Below, one piece after another: positions 7,527-15,991 of a DNA stretch of 22,511 nt. Numbering within the stretch: the first letter of the stretch is position 1; each line of letters starts with the position of its first letter. The position numbers were made by a program, and so were the translations under genes. The notes beneath the pieces are model-generated. The model was not told where the DNA came from. It saw only the letters and a list, made by a program, of their open reading frames with translations, and searched no databases. Origin of the DNA: Campylobacter sp. (GTDB lineage: Bacteria; Campylobacterota; Campylobacteria; Campylobacterales; Campylobacteraceae); NCBI RefSeq assembly GCF_020024835.1, contig NZ_JAHHTD010000026.1, positions 1 to 22,511 of the forward strand, given 5' to 3'.

Positions 7527-8479
7527 ACAAACTCCCAAATAACACCATTTTCTTGTAAATATTGTAATACATTTTCTTGATTTTTATGAGCAATGTTAAT
7601 TACTAGATTTCCTAAAGCATTTTCGTTTAATTTTTCTATCTTTCCCCATACTATATTAAAGTCAATATCTAATGTTCTTGCCATATGAGTTATAATACAT
7701 TGATTTGCCTTTTCTTTGCAAAAATAAAGTCTGATATTGACACCATTTTGTGGTAAAAATTCATTTTCTCCTAAAAATTCACGCATTTTTTTATTTGGTT
7801 TTAAAAATAATTCTTCGATTTTCCCTTTTCCTATAATTTGTCCGTGATCTAGTAAGACCGCTTTATGTGCTATTTGCTTAACAGCTTCCATTTCGTGGGT
7901 TACTAAAACAACACTAATGCCAAATTCTTTATTGATTTTGGCAATAAGTTCTAAAATATTATTTGTTGTGCTTGGATCTAGTGCTGATGTTGCTTCATCA
8001 CTTAGTAAAATTTGAGGATTTAAAGCTAGGGCTCTTGCTATAGCTACTCTTTGTTTTTGACCACCACTAAGTTCTTTAGGGTATGCTTTGCTTTTAGATG
8101 ATAATCCAACTACATCTAAAAGCTCTTTAACTCTTTTATTGATATTATATTTTGAAAAACCATGAATTTCTAAAGGCATAGCAATATTTTCAAAAACATT
8201 TTTTCTACTCATTAATGCAAAATGTTGAAAAATCATACCAATATTTTTTCTAAATTCTCTTAATTCCTTTTCTTTTAGATCTTGAATTTCTTTTCCAAAT
8301 ACTTTTACGCTACCACTTTGATAAGTTTCTAATCCATTAATACATCTTAAAATAGTTGATTTTCCAGCACCACTATGTCCGACTAAAGCATAAATTTCAC
8401 TTTTAGAAATTTTTAACGATACATCGTTAATTACCAACTCTTTGCCATAATATTTTTTTAAATTTTGTATATTTATCAC
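7523..8479 (-). CDS. metN: Methionine ABC transporter ATP-binding protein MetN
   Basis: MetN energises methionine uptake by MetI. The ABC domain has Walker A GHSGAGKST (residues 34-42), the signature LSGGQKQRVAIARAL (137-151), Walker B ILLSDEATSALDP (157-169) and the switch His195 in VTHEM. The C-terminal ~75 residues form the NIL domain (ending in NVLQYLQENGVIWEFV), which in MetN binds methionine and inhibits transport when the cell is replete. The start is GTG, with AAAAGG six bases upstream inside the end of valS. The 318-residue length is slightly shorter than E. coli MetN (343). The stop overlaps the metI start, and the valS stop is two bases upstream. Confidence 0.95.
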   Translation of the reverse strand: MINIQNLKKYYGKELVINDVSLKISKSEIYALVGHSGAGKSTILRCINGLETYQSGSVKVFGKEIQDLKEKELREFRKNIGMIFQHFALMSRKNVFENIAMPLEIHGFSKYNINKRVKELLDVVGLSSKSKAYPKELSGGQKQRVAIARALALNPQILLSDEATSALDPSTTNNILELIAKINKEFGISVVLVTHEMEAVKQIAHKAVLLDHGQIIGKGKIEELFLKPNKKMREFLGENEFLPQNGVNIRLYFCKEKANQCIITHMARTLDIDFNIVWGKIEKLNENALGNLVINIAHKNQENVLQYLQENGVIWEFV

Positions 8480-8481
8480 TA

Positions 8482-11094
8482 TTAGCCTTTTAAGATTGAA
8501 ATCTCTTCGTGGATTTTATCTAATTGGGATTTTATATTATTTAATTGAATTTTATTTTGCTCTACCACTTGAATTGGTGCATTTGCGATAAATTTCTCAT
8601 TTTTCATCATATTGTCAAGCTTATTAAACTCTTTTTCTAATTTGTTTTTTTGATTATTTAAGCGATTTAATATACCATTTAAATCTAAATTTTTAGTTGG
8701 AATAAAAATTTCTAAGTTTTCACTAACATCTCTAATAGCGTGATTTATATTGTTATTTGTAAAATTAATTTCCTCACATTTTGCAAGTGTAGTGATGAAA
8801 TTAGAATAGTTTTTTAGTTTATTTTCTAAAAAAGAATCATTTAATTTTATATAGGCTTTTGGAATTTTCGTATTAGCAAGTTCAATTAAAGTTTTTGCAC
8901 GGCGTATAGAAATGATACTTTCGATAATTATATTAAATAAATTTTCTATATTTTCATTTTGAGCATTAAATACTGGATATCTTGCAATCATTATAGAATC
9001 GTGTGTATGAATTGAAGTTTTGCTTAACTTATGATATAGATATTCGCTGATAAATGGCATAAAAGGATTTAATAACTTTAAGGCTTCTTTAAATATACTT
9101 CCAAGTTCTTTGATACTTGATTTTTCAGCCTTACTAAGCTCTATGCCCCAATCACAAAATTCATCCCAAAAAAATCTATATAAGGTATTAGCCGCGTCAT
9201 TAAAACGATAATTATCTAAATTTTCTCTGACTTCTTTGATACAAAGATTAAAACGCGAATAAATGTATTGTGCTAAGTTTGATTTGATGTTTTGTGGATT
9301 TAAGTCTTCAAATTTCTCTTCATTTAAAAGTAAAAATTTACTTGCATTGTAAAGTTTGTTTGTAAATTTGCTAACTTGTAATAATTTATCATTACTTAAT
9401 TTAATATCTCTTCCTTGTATAGCAAGTAAAGCTAAACTAAAGCGTAAAATATCTGAACTATATTCTTTTATACTTTCTAAAGGGTCGATAACATTACCTA
9501 AAGATTTGCTCATTTTTCTACCTTGTTCATCTTTTACAAGGGCGTGTAAATAAATATCTTTAAAAGGTAGATTTCCTAGAGCATTAGTGCTTTGAAACAT
9601 CATTCTAGCAACCCAGAAAAATAAAATATCAAAACCAGTGATTAATAAAGAGTTAGGATAAAAATCTTTTAAATCATCACTATTCCAGAGTGTATTTTCA
9701 CCCCAATTTTTATTACCCCATCCTAAAGTACTAATAGCCCAAAGACCTGAAGAAAACCAAGTATCTAATACATCAAAATCTTGTTTGAAATTTTTACTTT
9801 GACATTTTGGACAACAATTTGGATTTTCTTCACTAGCCCATTCATATGAGCATTCGCAATAATATACAGGAATTTGATGACCCCACCAAAGTTGCCTTGA
9901 TATACACCAATTTTTTAAATCTTTCATCCACGCATTAAAACTATTAATCCAATGTGATGGATAAAATTTACTATCGCCAAGATTGATTTTTTCAATACTT
10001 TCTTTAGCAATATCATTTTTTACAAACCATTGTTTTGAAATATAAGGTTCAACTATATTTTTACAACGATAACAATATCCTACTTGATTAATATAATCTT
10101 CTATTTTTTCAATAAAACCTTGTTCTTGTAAATAAGCTACAATTTCATCTCTAGCCTCTAATCTTTCTTTGCCTTGAAAATTTAAACAATGATGATTTAA
10201 AATGCCTTTTTCATCAAATATTGTAATAAATTCTAGTTTGTGTTTTAAACCTATTTCATAGTCATTAATATCGTGAGCTGGAGTTACTTTTACAACACCT
10301 GTTCCAAAATTCATATCAACATATTTATCAGCGATAATTTTAACATTGCGATTTAGTAAAGGTAATTTTATTTCTTTTCCAATTAAATGCTTATAGCGTT
10401 CATCATCAGGATTTACCATAACAGCACTATCACCAAAATAAGTTTCAGGTCTTGTGGTAGCTACGATTAAATAGTCTTTAGAATTTTCAATAAAATATCT
10501 TAAATAATATAGCTTACCTTTATTTTCTTTATGCTCTACCTCAATATCACTTAAAGCTCCATCGTGTGTGCACCAATTAACCATATAATTATCACGAACA
10601 ATTAATTTTTTATTATAAAGATCTACAAAGGCTTTTTTGACCGCATTAGCTAAACCTTCATCCATAGTAAAACGCAAACGACTCCAAGCAGGTGTGATAC
10701 CTAAAATTTTCATTTGTTCAATGATAGTTCCACCGCTTTGTTCTTTCCATGCCCAAATTTTTTTGATAAATTCTTCTCTACCTAATTCTTCTTTTGTGAT
10801 ACCTTGAGCTAAGAGTTGTTTTTCTACCACATTTTGTGTAGCAATACCTGCGTGATCTAATCCTGGTTGATATAAGGTTTTATACCCATCCATTCTTTTG
10901 TATCTTGTGGTAATATCTTGCAAGGTGAAAGTAAGAGCATGGCCTATATGCAAAGCACCAGTAACATTTGGAGGTGGCATCATAATACAAAAATTCTTAT
11001 TTTTTCTTTGAATTTTTTTATTACCATCAATTTCAAAATATCCACGTTCTTCACAAATATTATAATATTCTTTTTCGAGCGATTTATCATACAT
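8482..11094 (-). CDS. valS: Valine--tRNA ligase
   Basis: A class I aminoacyl-tRNA synthetase that charges tRNA-Val. The Rossmann domain carries HIGH at residues 49-52 (in PPNVTGALHIGHA) and KMSKS at 527-531. The editing (CP1) domain, which removes mischarged Thr, lies roughly between 190 and 345, with ATTRPETYFGD (212-222) and TPAHDINDYE (271-280). Cys pairs at 341-344 (CYRC) and 413-431 suggest zinc sites. The C-terminal ~65 residues form the tRNA-binding coiled coil typical of ValRS. The length (870) is normal for bacteria. The ATG has AGAGG 8 bases upstream. A promoter of its own lies in the gap before it. It overlaps nothing but sits directly in front of metN. Confidence 0.98.
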   Translation of the reverse strand: MYDKSLEKEYYNICEERGYFEIDGNKKIQRKNKNFCIMMPPPNVTGALHIGHALTFTLQDITTRYKRMDGYKTLYQPGLDHAGIATQNVVEKQLLAQGITKEELGREEFIKKIWAWKEQSGGTIIEQMKILGITPAWSRLRFTMDEGLANAVKKAFVDLYNKKLIVRDNYMVNWCTHDGALSDIEVEHKENKGKLYYLRYFIENSKDYLIVATTRPETYFGDSAVMVNPDDERYKHLIGKEIKLPLLNRNVKIIADKYVDMNFGTGVVKVTPAHDINDYEIGLKHKLEFITIFDEKGILNHHCLNFQGKERLEARDEIVAYLQEQGFIEKIEDYINQVGYCYRCKNIVEPYISKQWFVKNDIAKESIEKINLGDSKFYPSHWINSFNAWMKDLKNWCISRQLWWGHQIPVYYCECSYEWASEENPNCCPKCQSKNFKQDFDVLDTWFSSGLWAISTLGWGNKNWGENTLWNSDDLKDFYPNSLLITGFDILFFWVARMMFQSTNALGNLPFKDIYLHALVKDEQGRKMSKSLGNVIDPLESIKEYSSDILRFSLALLAIQGRDIKLSNDKLLQVSKFTNKLYNASKFLLLNEEKFEDLNPQNIKSNLAQYIYSRFNLCIKEVRENLDNYRFNDAANTLYRFFWDEFCDWGIELSKAEKSSIKELGSIFKEALKLLNPFMPFISEYLYHKLSKTSIHTHDSIMIARYPVFNAQNENIENLFNIIIESIISIRRAKTLIELANTKIPKAYIKLNDSFLENKLKNYSNFITTLAKCEEINFTNNNINHAIRDVSENLEIFIPTKNLDLNGILNRLNNQKNKLEKEFNKLDNMMKNEKFIANAPIQVVEQNKIQLNNIKSQLDKIHEEISILKG

Positions 11095-11157
11095 AATTGT
11101 TACCTCTAGGAATAAATATAAAAGTGTTATATTAGCTTAAAAATATTAAATTTTGAA

Positions 11158-11166
11158 ATTATAACA
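11158..11166 (-). promoter_or_regulatory. Extended -10 promoter candidate for valS and downstream met genes
   Basis: The minus strand reads TGTTATAAT (TGnTATAAT, 11158-11166), about 64 bases upstream of the valS ATG. It sits just past the stop of the OmpA-domain gene, so valS-metNI need not depend on read-through from aspS. Confidence 0.55.
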
Positions 11167-11170
11167 GAGA

Positions 11171-12208
11171 TTAATTGTAAAAACTAATCTCTACTTTGCG
11201 GTTATCTTGTCTTTGTTGAATAGATTTATCCTTTAAAGGATAATTATCTTTTCCAAAAGATTGAACTTCAATAACTTCTGTAAAAGCAAAAAAATGTTTT
11301 GCAACATTCATAGCCCTATTTAGTCCTATCATATAATTTGCAAAAGAACTCCCTCTATCATCAGCATAACCTTGTATTTTAATTCTTTTTAATACGTTTT
11401 CTCTTGCTAATTTCTGATCAATTTCTTCTAGTATATTTTCATTGCTGTATTTATCGTATCCATTTCTTTCAAATAAAAATTTAAAATCTTTAAGTTTCAT
11501 ATCAACATAATTATACTTTTTTTTATTTTTTTCAAAAACTATATCTTTGTTGTAAATACTTAAATTCATATTATCATTTGGAAGCATTTGGATAAAAATG
11601 GTTAAATTATAATCTTGGGAATTCTCCATAATAGGACGAATCATTTCATTTAATAAATTAATTCTATAATCACTTAAAGTTTTACCATCTAGCACATAAA
11701 CTTTCACAAAATCATTGCTTAATTTTTTTTCATATTTACTATTTTTCCCTTTTTCAATGTATTCTTGCATAATATTTTTATGTTTCATTTTTATATTTTG
11801 TTTTTTAGTAGAAACATTTTGTTTATTCTCAACTGAATCTATTTTAATATCTTTAGTATTGTTTGTTTCATTATACTCATAATGCTTTTCTTGATTATTT
11901 TCTTTATTAGTATTATTTGCTGGAGTAGAAGTTGTTGCTACATCGTATTCTTGTTTTTCATATTGATTATAATTTTTTTTATTTTGATTTGCTTGATAAG
12001 TATCATTATTTGTGTTTGAACTATAGATATTATTGTTTTGAGTATCATTGTAACTTTTATTTGTATTGGAGTAATTTTCATATGTTTTTTCATCTTTTGT
12101 ATAATTATAAACATAAGTTTTTTCATCATCAAAATACCATATATAAAAACCAATTCCTGCACTAAGCAAAATCACTAAAACAACACTTAAAGCAATAATA
12201 CCTTTCAT
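11171..12208 (-). CDS. Inner-membrane-anchored protein with Asn-rich linker and C-terminal OmpA-like (peptidoglycan-binding) domain
   Basis: Function not recognised. One N-terminal hydrophobic helix (residues about 4-25, no lipobox Cys, no clear cleavage site) suggests anchoring in the inner membrane with the rest in the periplasm. Residues about 30-135 are low-complexity, very rich in Asn, Tyr, Thr, Lys and Glu. The C-terminus is OmpA-like: IKIQGYADDRGSSFANYMIG (276-295), LNRAMNVAKHF (296-306) and RQDNRKVEISF near the end. These match the OmpA_C features D..G..N..L...RA..V and NR.VE that bind diaminopimelate in peptidoglycan. The architecture resembles MotB-like or IcmH-like anchors, but no partner genes are nearby. 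The ATG has AAGGA upstream and lies 14 bases after ppa, so it probably belongs to the aspS-adk-ppa run. Confidence 0.8.
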   Translation of the reverse strand: MKGIIALSVVLVILLSAGIGFYIWYFDDEKTYVYNYTKDEKTYENYSNTNKSYNDTQNNNIYSSNTNNDTYQANQNKKNYNQYEKQEYDVATTSTPANNTNKENNQEKHYEYNETNNTKDIKIDSVENKQNVSTKKQNIKMKHKNIMQEYIEKGKNSKYEKKLSNDFVKVYVLDGKTLSDYRINLLNEMIRPIMENSQDYNLTIFIQMLPNDNMNLSIYNKDIVFEKNKKKYNYVDMKLKDFKFLFERNGYDKYSNENILEEIDQKLARENVLKRIKIQGYADDRGSSFANYMIGLNRAMNVAKHFFAFTEVIEVQSFGKDNYPLKDKSIQQRQDNRKVEISFYN

Positions 12209-12222
12209 TTTTTATCCTTAAA

Positions 12223-12741
12223 TTATTTATAATTTTTAATAGAATTTTCTAAAATTGAACTTGCTGCTTTTATTCCTGCAAATTCTTTTACTTTTACCCA
12301 TTTATTTGGTTCTAAAATTTTATAAGTTTCAAAGAAATTTTTGATTTTATCTAAAATTGCTTTTGGTAAATCATCTAAATCCTTGATATCATCGTATCTA
12401 GGATCAATCTTACTTGTAGGAACAGCAAGTAATTTTTCATCCATACCGCTTTCATCTTCCATAATTAAAACACCAATTAGACGGCAAGGGATTACAGCAC
12501 CAGCTTGAATAGGATATTCATTTAATACTAAAATATCAATTGGATCTCCATCATCAGCTAAAGTATTTGGTATAAAACCATAATTTGCTGGATAAAACAT
12601 CGCCGAATACATTACGCGATCTACCATAACTGCACCACTTTCCTTGTCTAGCTCATATTTAATATTTGACCCATAAGGGATTTCAATTACCGCATTTAAT
12701 TTATTTGGATTTTCTCCTATTTTTATTTTACTAATATCCAT
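12223..12741 (-). CDS. ppa: Inorganic pyrophosphatase (family I)
   Basis: This soluble enzyme hydrolyses pyrophosphate to phosphate, pulling biosynthetic reactions such as tRNA charging forward. The 172-residue length is typical of bacterial family I enzymes. Key features are ENPNKLNAVIEIPYGSNIKYELD (residues 10-32), YPANYGFIPNT (50-60) and the signature DDGDPIDIL (63-71) with the metal-binding Asp residues, then KVKEFAG near the end. The start has an AAAGGAAAAG ribosome site. It lies 10 bases after adk and 14 before the OmpA-domain gene, in the aspS operon. Confidence 0.97.
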   Translation of the reverse strand: MDISKIKIGENPNKLNAVIEIPYGSNIKYELDKESGAVMVDRVMYSAMFYPANYGFIPNTLADDGDPIDILVLNEYPIQAGAVIPCRLIGVLIMEDESGMDEKLLAVPTSKIDPRYDDIKDLDDLPKAILDKIKNFFETYKILEPNKWVKVKEFAGIKAASSILENSIKNYK

Positions 12742-12751
12742 ATCTTTTCCT

Positions 12752-13324
12752 TTATTTTAATAAATCTTGAATTAAATTCTTAATATCAAAGACTATAGCT
12801 TCTATTTGTCTTTCTCCATTGATAACAAAGTGTAATTTTTCTTTAGAATAAAATTTTATAATTTCATTTAATGGTTCAAGATAAACTTTCATTCTATTGT
12901 TAAAAACATCTTCATTATCATCAGTTCCTCTAGCACGACCTAAAACCCTTTCTTTTGCAATTTCTTCACTAACTTTGACTTCTATGACACCTTGCAAAAC
13001 CACTTCATTTTGATTTTTTAATACTTTATCAAATTCAAGCATTTGTTCAACACTTCTTGGATAGCCATCAATTAAAACAATATCAGTAGGAGCATTCTTT
13101 AAGGCTGAAACAATAGTATTTACAACCACATCTAAAGGCACTAAATTTCCTTTAGATATAAAACTATCTATCAATTTTCCAAGTTCGCTACCACTTGAAA
13201 CTTCAGCTCTTAATAGTTCTCCGGTTGAATAGTGAGTGATATTACTATCATCTTGAGCTATAATATTTGCATCAGTAGTTTTTCCACTACCTGGAGCACC
13301 TATAATTAGAAATAGTTTTTTCAT
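12752..13324 (-). CDS. adk: Adenylate kinase
   Basis: Adk equilibrates ATP and AMP with ADP. The P-loop is GAPGSGKTT (residues 9-17). The AMP-binding segment follows in HYSTGELLRAEV (31-42), and the DGYPRS motif is at 86-91. The lid region ERVLGRARGTDDNEDVFNNR is short and lacks the zinc-binding Cys residues, so this is the short-lid form (190 residues rather than ~215). The ATG overlaps the aspS stop as ATGA and is preceded by GGGAGAA inside aspS, indicating translational coupling. ppa follows closely. Confidence 0.95.
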   Translation of the reverse strand: MKKLFLIIGAPGSGKTTDANIIAQDDSNITHYSTGELLRAEVSSGSELGKLIDSFISKGNLVPLDVVVNTIVSALKNAPTDIVLIDGYPRSVEQMLEFDKVLKNQNEVVLQGVIEVKVSEEIAKERVLGRARGTDDNEDVFNNRMKVYLEPLNEIIKFYSKEKLHFVINGERQIEAIVFDIKNLIQDLLK

Positions 13325-15072
13325 TTGATATTCTCCCTTAATTTGATTCCTAATTCCCTCATTTGTTCATTATCAACTTCACTTGGAGCTTGAGTCATTA
13401 AACATTGTGCTCTTTGTGTTTTAGGAAAAGCAATAACTTCTCTGATACTTGAAGACTTGGTTAAAAGCATTATGAGTCTATCAAGACCTATAGCAATACC
13501 ACCATGTGGTGGAGCACCAAAGCTTAAAGCATCTAGTAAAAATCCAAATTTCTTTCTTTGCTCATCTTCATTAATATTTAAAAGTTTAAATACTTTTTGT
13601 TGAATTGCACTTTTGTGAATTCTTATACTACCGCCACCTAGTTCTACACCATTTAACACAACATCATGTGCAATAGAATTAATTTCTTCTAAATTTTGCT
13701 CATCAATATTTTTTGGCATAGTAAATGGATGATGCATTGCACAATAGCTACCATCATCATTTTGTTCAAACATAGGAAAATCAATAACCCATAAAAATTC
13801 TAATTTTTCTTGATCTATAATATCCATTTCATTGGCTAAAAAAAGTCTAAATCTACCCATATAATCTAAAACAACTTTTTTAACACCAGCTCCGAAAAAT
13901 ACCACATCGCCAACTTCTAATTCGCATCTTTTTATTAGTGTATCAAGATCTTCTTTGCTAAAAAATTTACAAAGTGGTCCTTTTGGTCCTTCTTCTTTCA
14001 TTTGTATAAAAGCTAAACCATTTGCTCCAAATTTACGCACAAATTCTTCGAATCTTTGCATTTGTCTTTTTGAGAAAATTTCATCACCTTTTGGAATTCT
14101 TAAAGCTTTGATACGATTTTTCTTAGTATCTTTTGCGATATTTGCAAAAATTTCATTAGTTGAACGTGAAAAAATATCAATTACATCTATAAATTTCATA
14201 TCAAATCTTAAGTCTGGTTTGTCAGAACCATAATTTTCCATTGCGTCTTTGTAACTCATTTGTTTAAAAGGAGTATTAATATCCTTGCCACAAGCTTTAA
14301 AAATATCTTTTAATAAATTTTCTGCCATTTTTATAATATCTTTTTGCTCGCAAAAACTCATTTCTATATCAATTTGAGTAAATTCAGGCTGACGATCAGC
14401 TCTTAAATCCTCATCTCTAAAGCATTTTGCTATTTGAAAATAACGATCAAAACCAGAACACATTAAAAGTTGTTTAAACAACTGAGGACTTTGAGGCAAT
14501 GCGTAAAATTCTCCTTGATGCACTCGTGATGGGACTAAATAATCTCTTGCACCTTCAGGAGTGGCTTTAGTTAAGATAGGTGTTTCAACTTCTAAAAAAC
14601 CCATATTTGCTAATGAATTCCTAGCAGCAATGCAAGCATTTGATCTTAAAGCAAAATTATCATACAATTTTTTATTTCTTAAATCTAAAAATCTGTATTT
14701 TAGTCTTAATTCTTCATTAACACTTTCATCGCCTATGGCAAAAGGTATCGTAGCACTTTCATTTTCAATAGTTAATTTATTTACAATAACTTCAATTGCA
14801 CCTGTTTTTAATTTTGGATTTACCAATCCTTCGCCACGAGGTCTAATTTTACCTTTAGCTATTAAAACATACTCATTTCTAACTTCAGAGGCTATATTAT
14901 GTGCTTTTTCGTTATCTGCTGGATCGCATACTAGTTGAATTAATCCCGTGCGATCTCGAAGATCAATGAAAATTACACCACCATGATCACGATAAGAATT
15001 TACCCAACCACATAATACTACCTCTTCTCCGACATTTTTTATGTCAAGCTCTGTGTTATAATGTGTTCTCAA
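13321..15072 (-). CDS. aspS: Aspartate--tRNA ligase, probably non-discriminating (Asp/Asn)
   Basis: A class II synthetase that charges tRNA-Asp and probably also tRNA-Asn, for later amidation by GatCAB. The N-terminal OB fold (about 18-105) contains RDHGGVIFIDLRDRTG, in which His30-Gly-Gly resembles non-discriminating bacterial AspRS. Motif 2 is FRDEDLRADRQPEFTQ (218-233), a GAD insertion occupies roughly 280-410, and motif 3 is GGIAIGLDRLIMLL (524-537). The 583-residue length is typical. The start is TTG, supported by AAGGAAA centred about 8 bases upstream. It heads the minus-strand run and diverges from nadK. The relaxed specificity is inferred from family knowledge; no GatCAB or AsnRS gene is in view. 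Confidence 0.96.
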   Translation of the reverse strand: MRTHYNTELDIKNVGEEVVLCGWVNSYRDHGGVIFIDLRDRTGLIQLVCDPADNEKAHNIASEVRNEYVLIAKGKIRPRGEGLVNPKLKTGAIEVIVNKLTIENESATIPFAIGDESVNEELRLKYRFLDLRNKKLYDNFALRSNACIAARNSLANMGFLEVETPILTKATPEGARDYLVPSRVHQGEFYALPQSPQLFKQLLMCSGFDRYFQIAKCFRDEDLRADRQPEFTQIDIEMSFCEQKDIIKMAENLLKDIFKACGKDINTPFKQMSYKDAMENYGSDKPDLRFDMKFIDVIDIFSRSTNEIFANIAKDTKKNRIKALRIPKGDEIFSKRQMQRFEEFVRKFGANGLAFIQMKEEGPKGPLCKFFSKEDLDTLIKRCELEVGDVVFFGAGVKKVVLDYMGRFRLFLANEMDIIDQEKLEFLWVIDFPMFEQNDDGSYCAMHHPFTMPKNIDEQNLEEINSIAHDVVLNGVELGGGSIRIHKSAIQQKVFKLLNINEDEQRKKFGFLLDALSFGAPPHGGIAIGLDRLIMLLTKSSSIREVIAFPKTQRAQCLMTQAPSEVDNEQMRELGIKLRENIK

Positions 15073-15110
15073 TTTTTTTCCTTAAGCTTGTTTTTTATTT
15101 AATATTTGTA

Positions 15111-15116
15111 ATTATA
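15111..15116 (-). promoter_or_regulatory. Candidate -10 box for the aspS operon
   Basis: A perfect TATAAT on the minus strand, about 39 bases upstream of the aspS TTG start, gives an expected leader of about 30 bases containing the AAGGAAA ribosome site. It lies in the 88-base divergent region shared with nadK. Confidence 0.45.
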
Positions 15117-15145
15117 TTATTTTATTCTTTTGCTTAGCTAAGTTT

Positions 15146-15154
15146 TGTTATAAT
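15146..15154 (+). promoter_or_regulatory. Extended -10 promoter for nadK, giving a leaderless or near-leaderless mRNA
   Basis: TGTTATAAT (TGnTATAAT) ends only 6 bases before the nadK ATG at 15161. Transcription normally starts 6-8 bases after the -10 box, placing +1 at or next to the A of the ATG. No ribosome-binding site fits in the remaining TTTTAG. Confidence 0.65.
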
Positions 15155-15160
15155 TTTTAG

Positions 15161-15991
15161 ATGAATAAAAAAATTAATGTAAAAAAAATTCAAAAAGTTG
15201 GTTTATTTTGTCGTAAAAATACAAATTTAAGTGAGCAAATTTCAATCTTGCAAAGTATTTTAGAAAAAGAAAATATTCAATTAATTTTTTTGAAAAATGA
15301 AAATTTTAATAAAACGATATTAAATAAGCTAGATTTTTTGATTTCTTTAGGTGGAGATGGCACTCTTTTGTCTTTATGTAGGAGAAGTTTTGAATTTAAA
15401 AAAGCTATTTTAGGAATTAATGCTGGAAAATTAGGATTTTTAACAGCTTGTTCTTTTGATGAAATAAAAGATTTTTTTTGGAAATTTTTTAATGGAGAAT
15501 TTGAAATAGAAACTGCAAAAATGTTGCAAATATCTTTACATAAAAATAATAAAGTTTTTAAAAAATATGCGTTTAATGATGCTGTATTTTCACGCAATAA
15601 TGCTTTGATGGCAAATGTGGAGGTTTTTTTTAAAGGAAAGCTTTTTAATGCGTATTATGGAGATGGTTTAATTATTTCTAGTTCTAGTGGCTCAACTGCA
15701 TACAATATCAGTGCTGGTGGACCTATAATTCACCCTTTGAGTGAAATTTTTGTTCTAACTCCTGTATGTTCTCATTCTTTAACGCAAAGACCGATAGTTT
15801 TACCTTTTAAATTTGAGCTTGAATTAAAGGTGCAACATTGTTTATTATATTTAGATGGACAAGAAGTAATAGATCCTAAAAGATATGAAAAAATTGTTAT
15901 AGGTCTAAGTGAGAAAGAGTTAAGTTTTATTCATAAAAAAGATAGGGATTACTTTCAAGTATTAAAAGAAAAGCTAAATTGGGGTAAGTGA
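15161..15991 (+). CDS. nadK: NAD kinase
   Basis: NadK phosphorylates NAD to NADP. Motifs are SLGGDGTLLSLCR (residues 62-74, with the catalytic GGDG), NAGKLGFLT (87-95), AFNDAVFSR (137-145, the NE/ND ribose site) and GSTAYNISAGGP (177-188). The 276-residue length is normal. The start ATG has no upstream Shine-Dalgarno; a strong extended -10 box ends 6 bases before it, so the transcript may be leaderless. The stop overlaps the recN start. The nadK-recN pair is commonly linked in epsilonproteobacteria. Confidence 0.96.
   Translation: MNKKINVKKIQKVGLFCRKNTNLSEQISILQSILEKENIQLIFLKNENFNKTILNKLDFLISLGGDGTLLSLCRRSFEFKKAILGINAGKLGFLTACSFDEIKDFFWKFFNGEFEIETAKMLQISLHKNNKVFKKYAFNDAVFSRNNALMANVEVFFKGKLFNAYYGDGLIISSSSGSTAYNISAGGPIIHPLSEIFVLTPVCSHSLTQRPIVLPFKFELELKVQHCLLYLDGQEVIDPKRYEKIVIGLSEKELSFIHKKDRDYFQVLKEKLNWGK

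Noticed and set aside
4811..8479. A possible S-box/SAM or other riboswitch upstream of the methionine transporter genes
   Set aside because: metN starts two bases after the valS stop and metQ has only a 63-base leader region with a promoter and ribosome site; there is no room or structure for an aptamer.
9356..11109. Plus-strand open frames inside and at the start of valS (9356-9553, 10918-11109)
   Set aside because: Antisense to conserved ValRS sequence, with no homologous motifs.
11932..12165. Open frames on both strands within the Asn-rich spacer of the OmpA-domain gene
   Set aside because: They result from the low-complexity A/T-rich repeat-like codons; the products are biased Ile/Met/Lys or Phe/Tyr/His strings.
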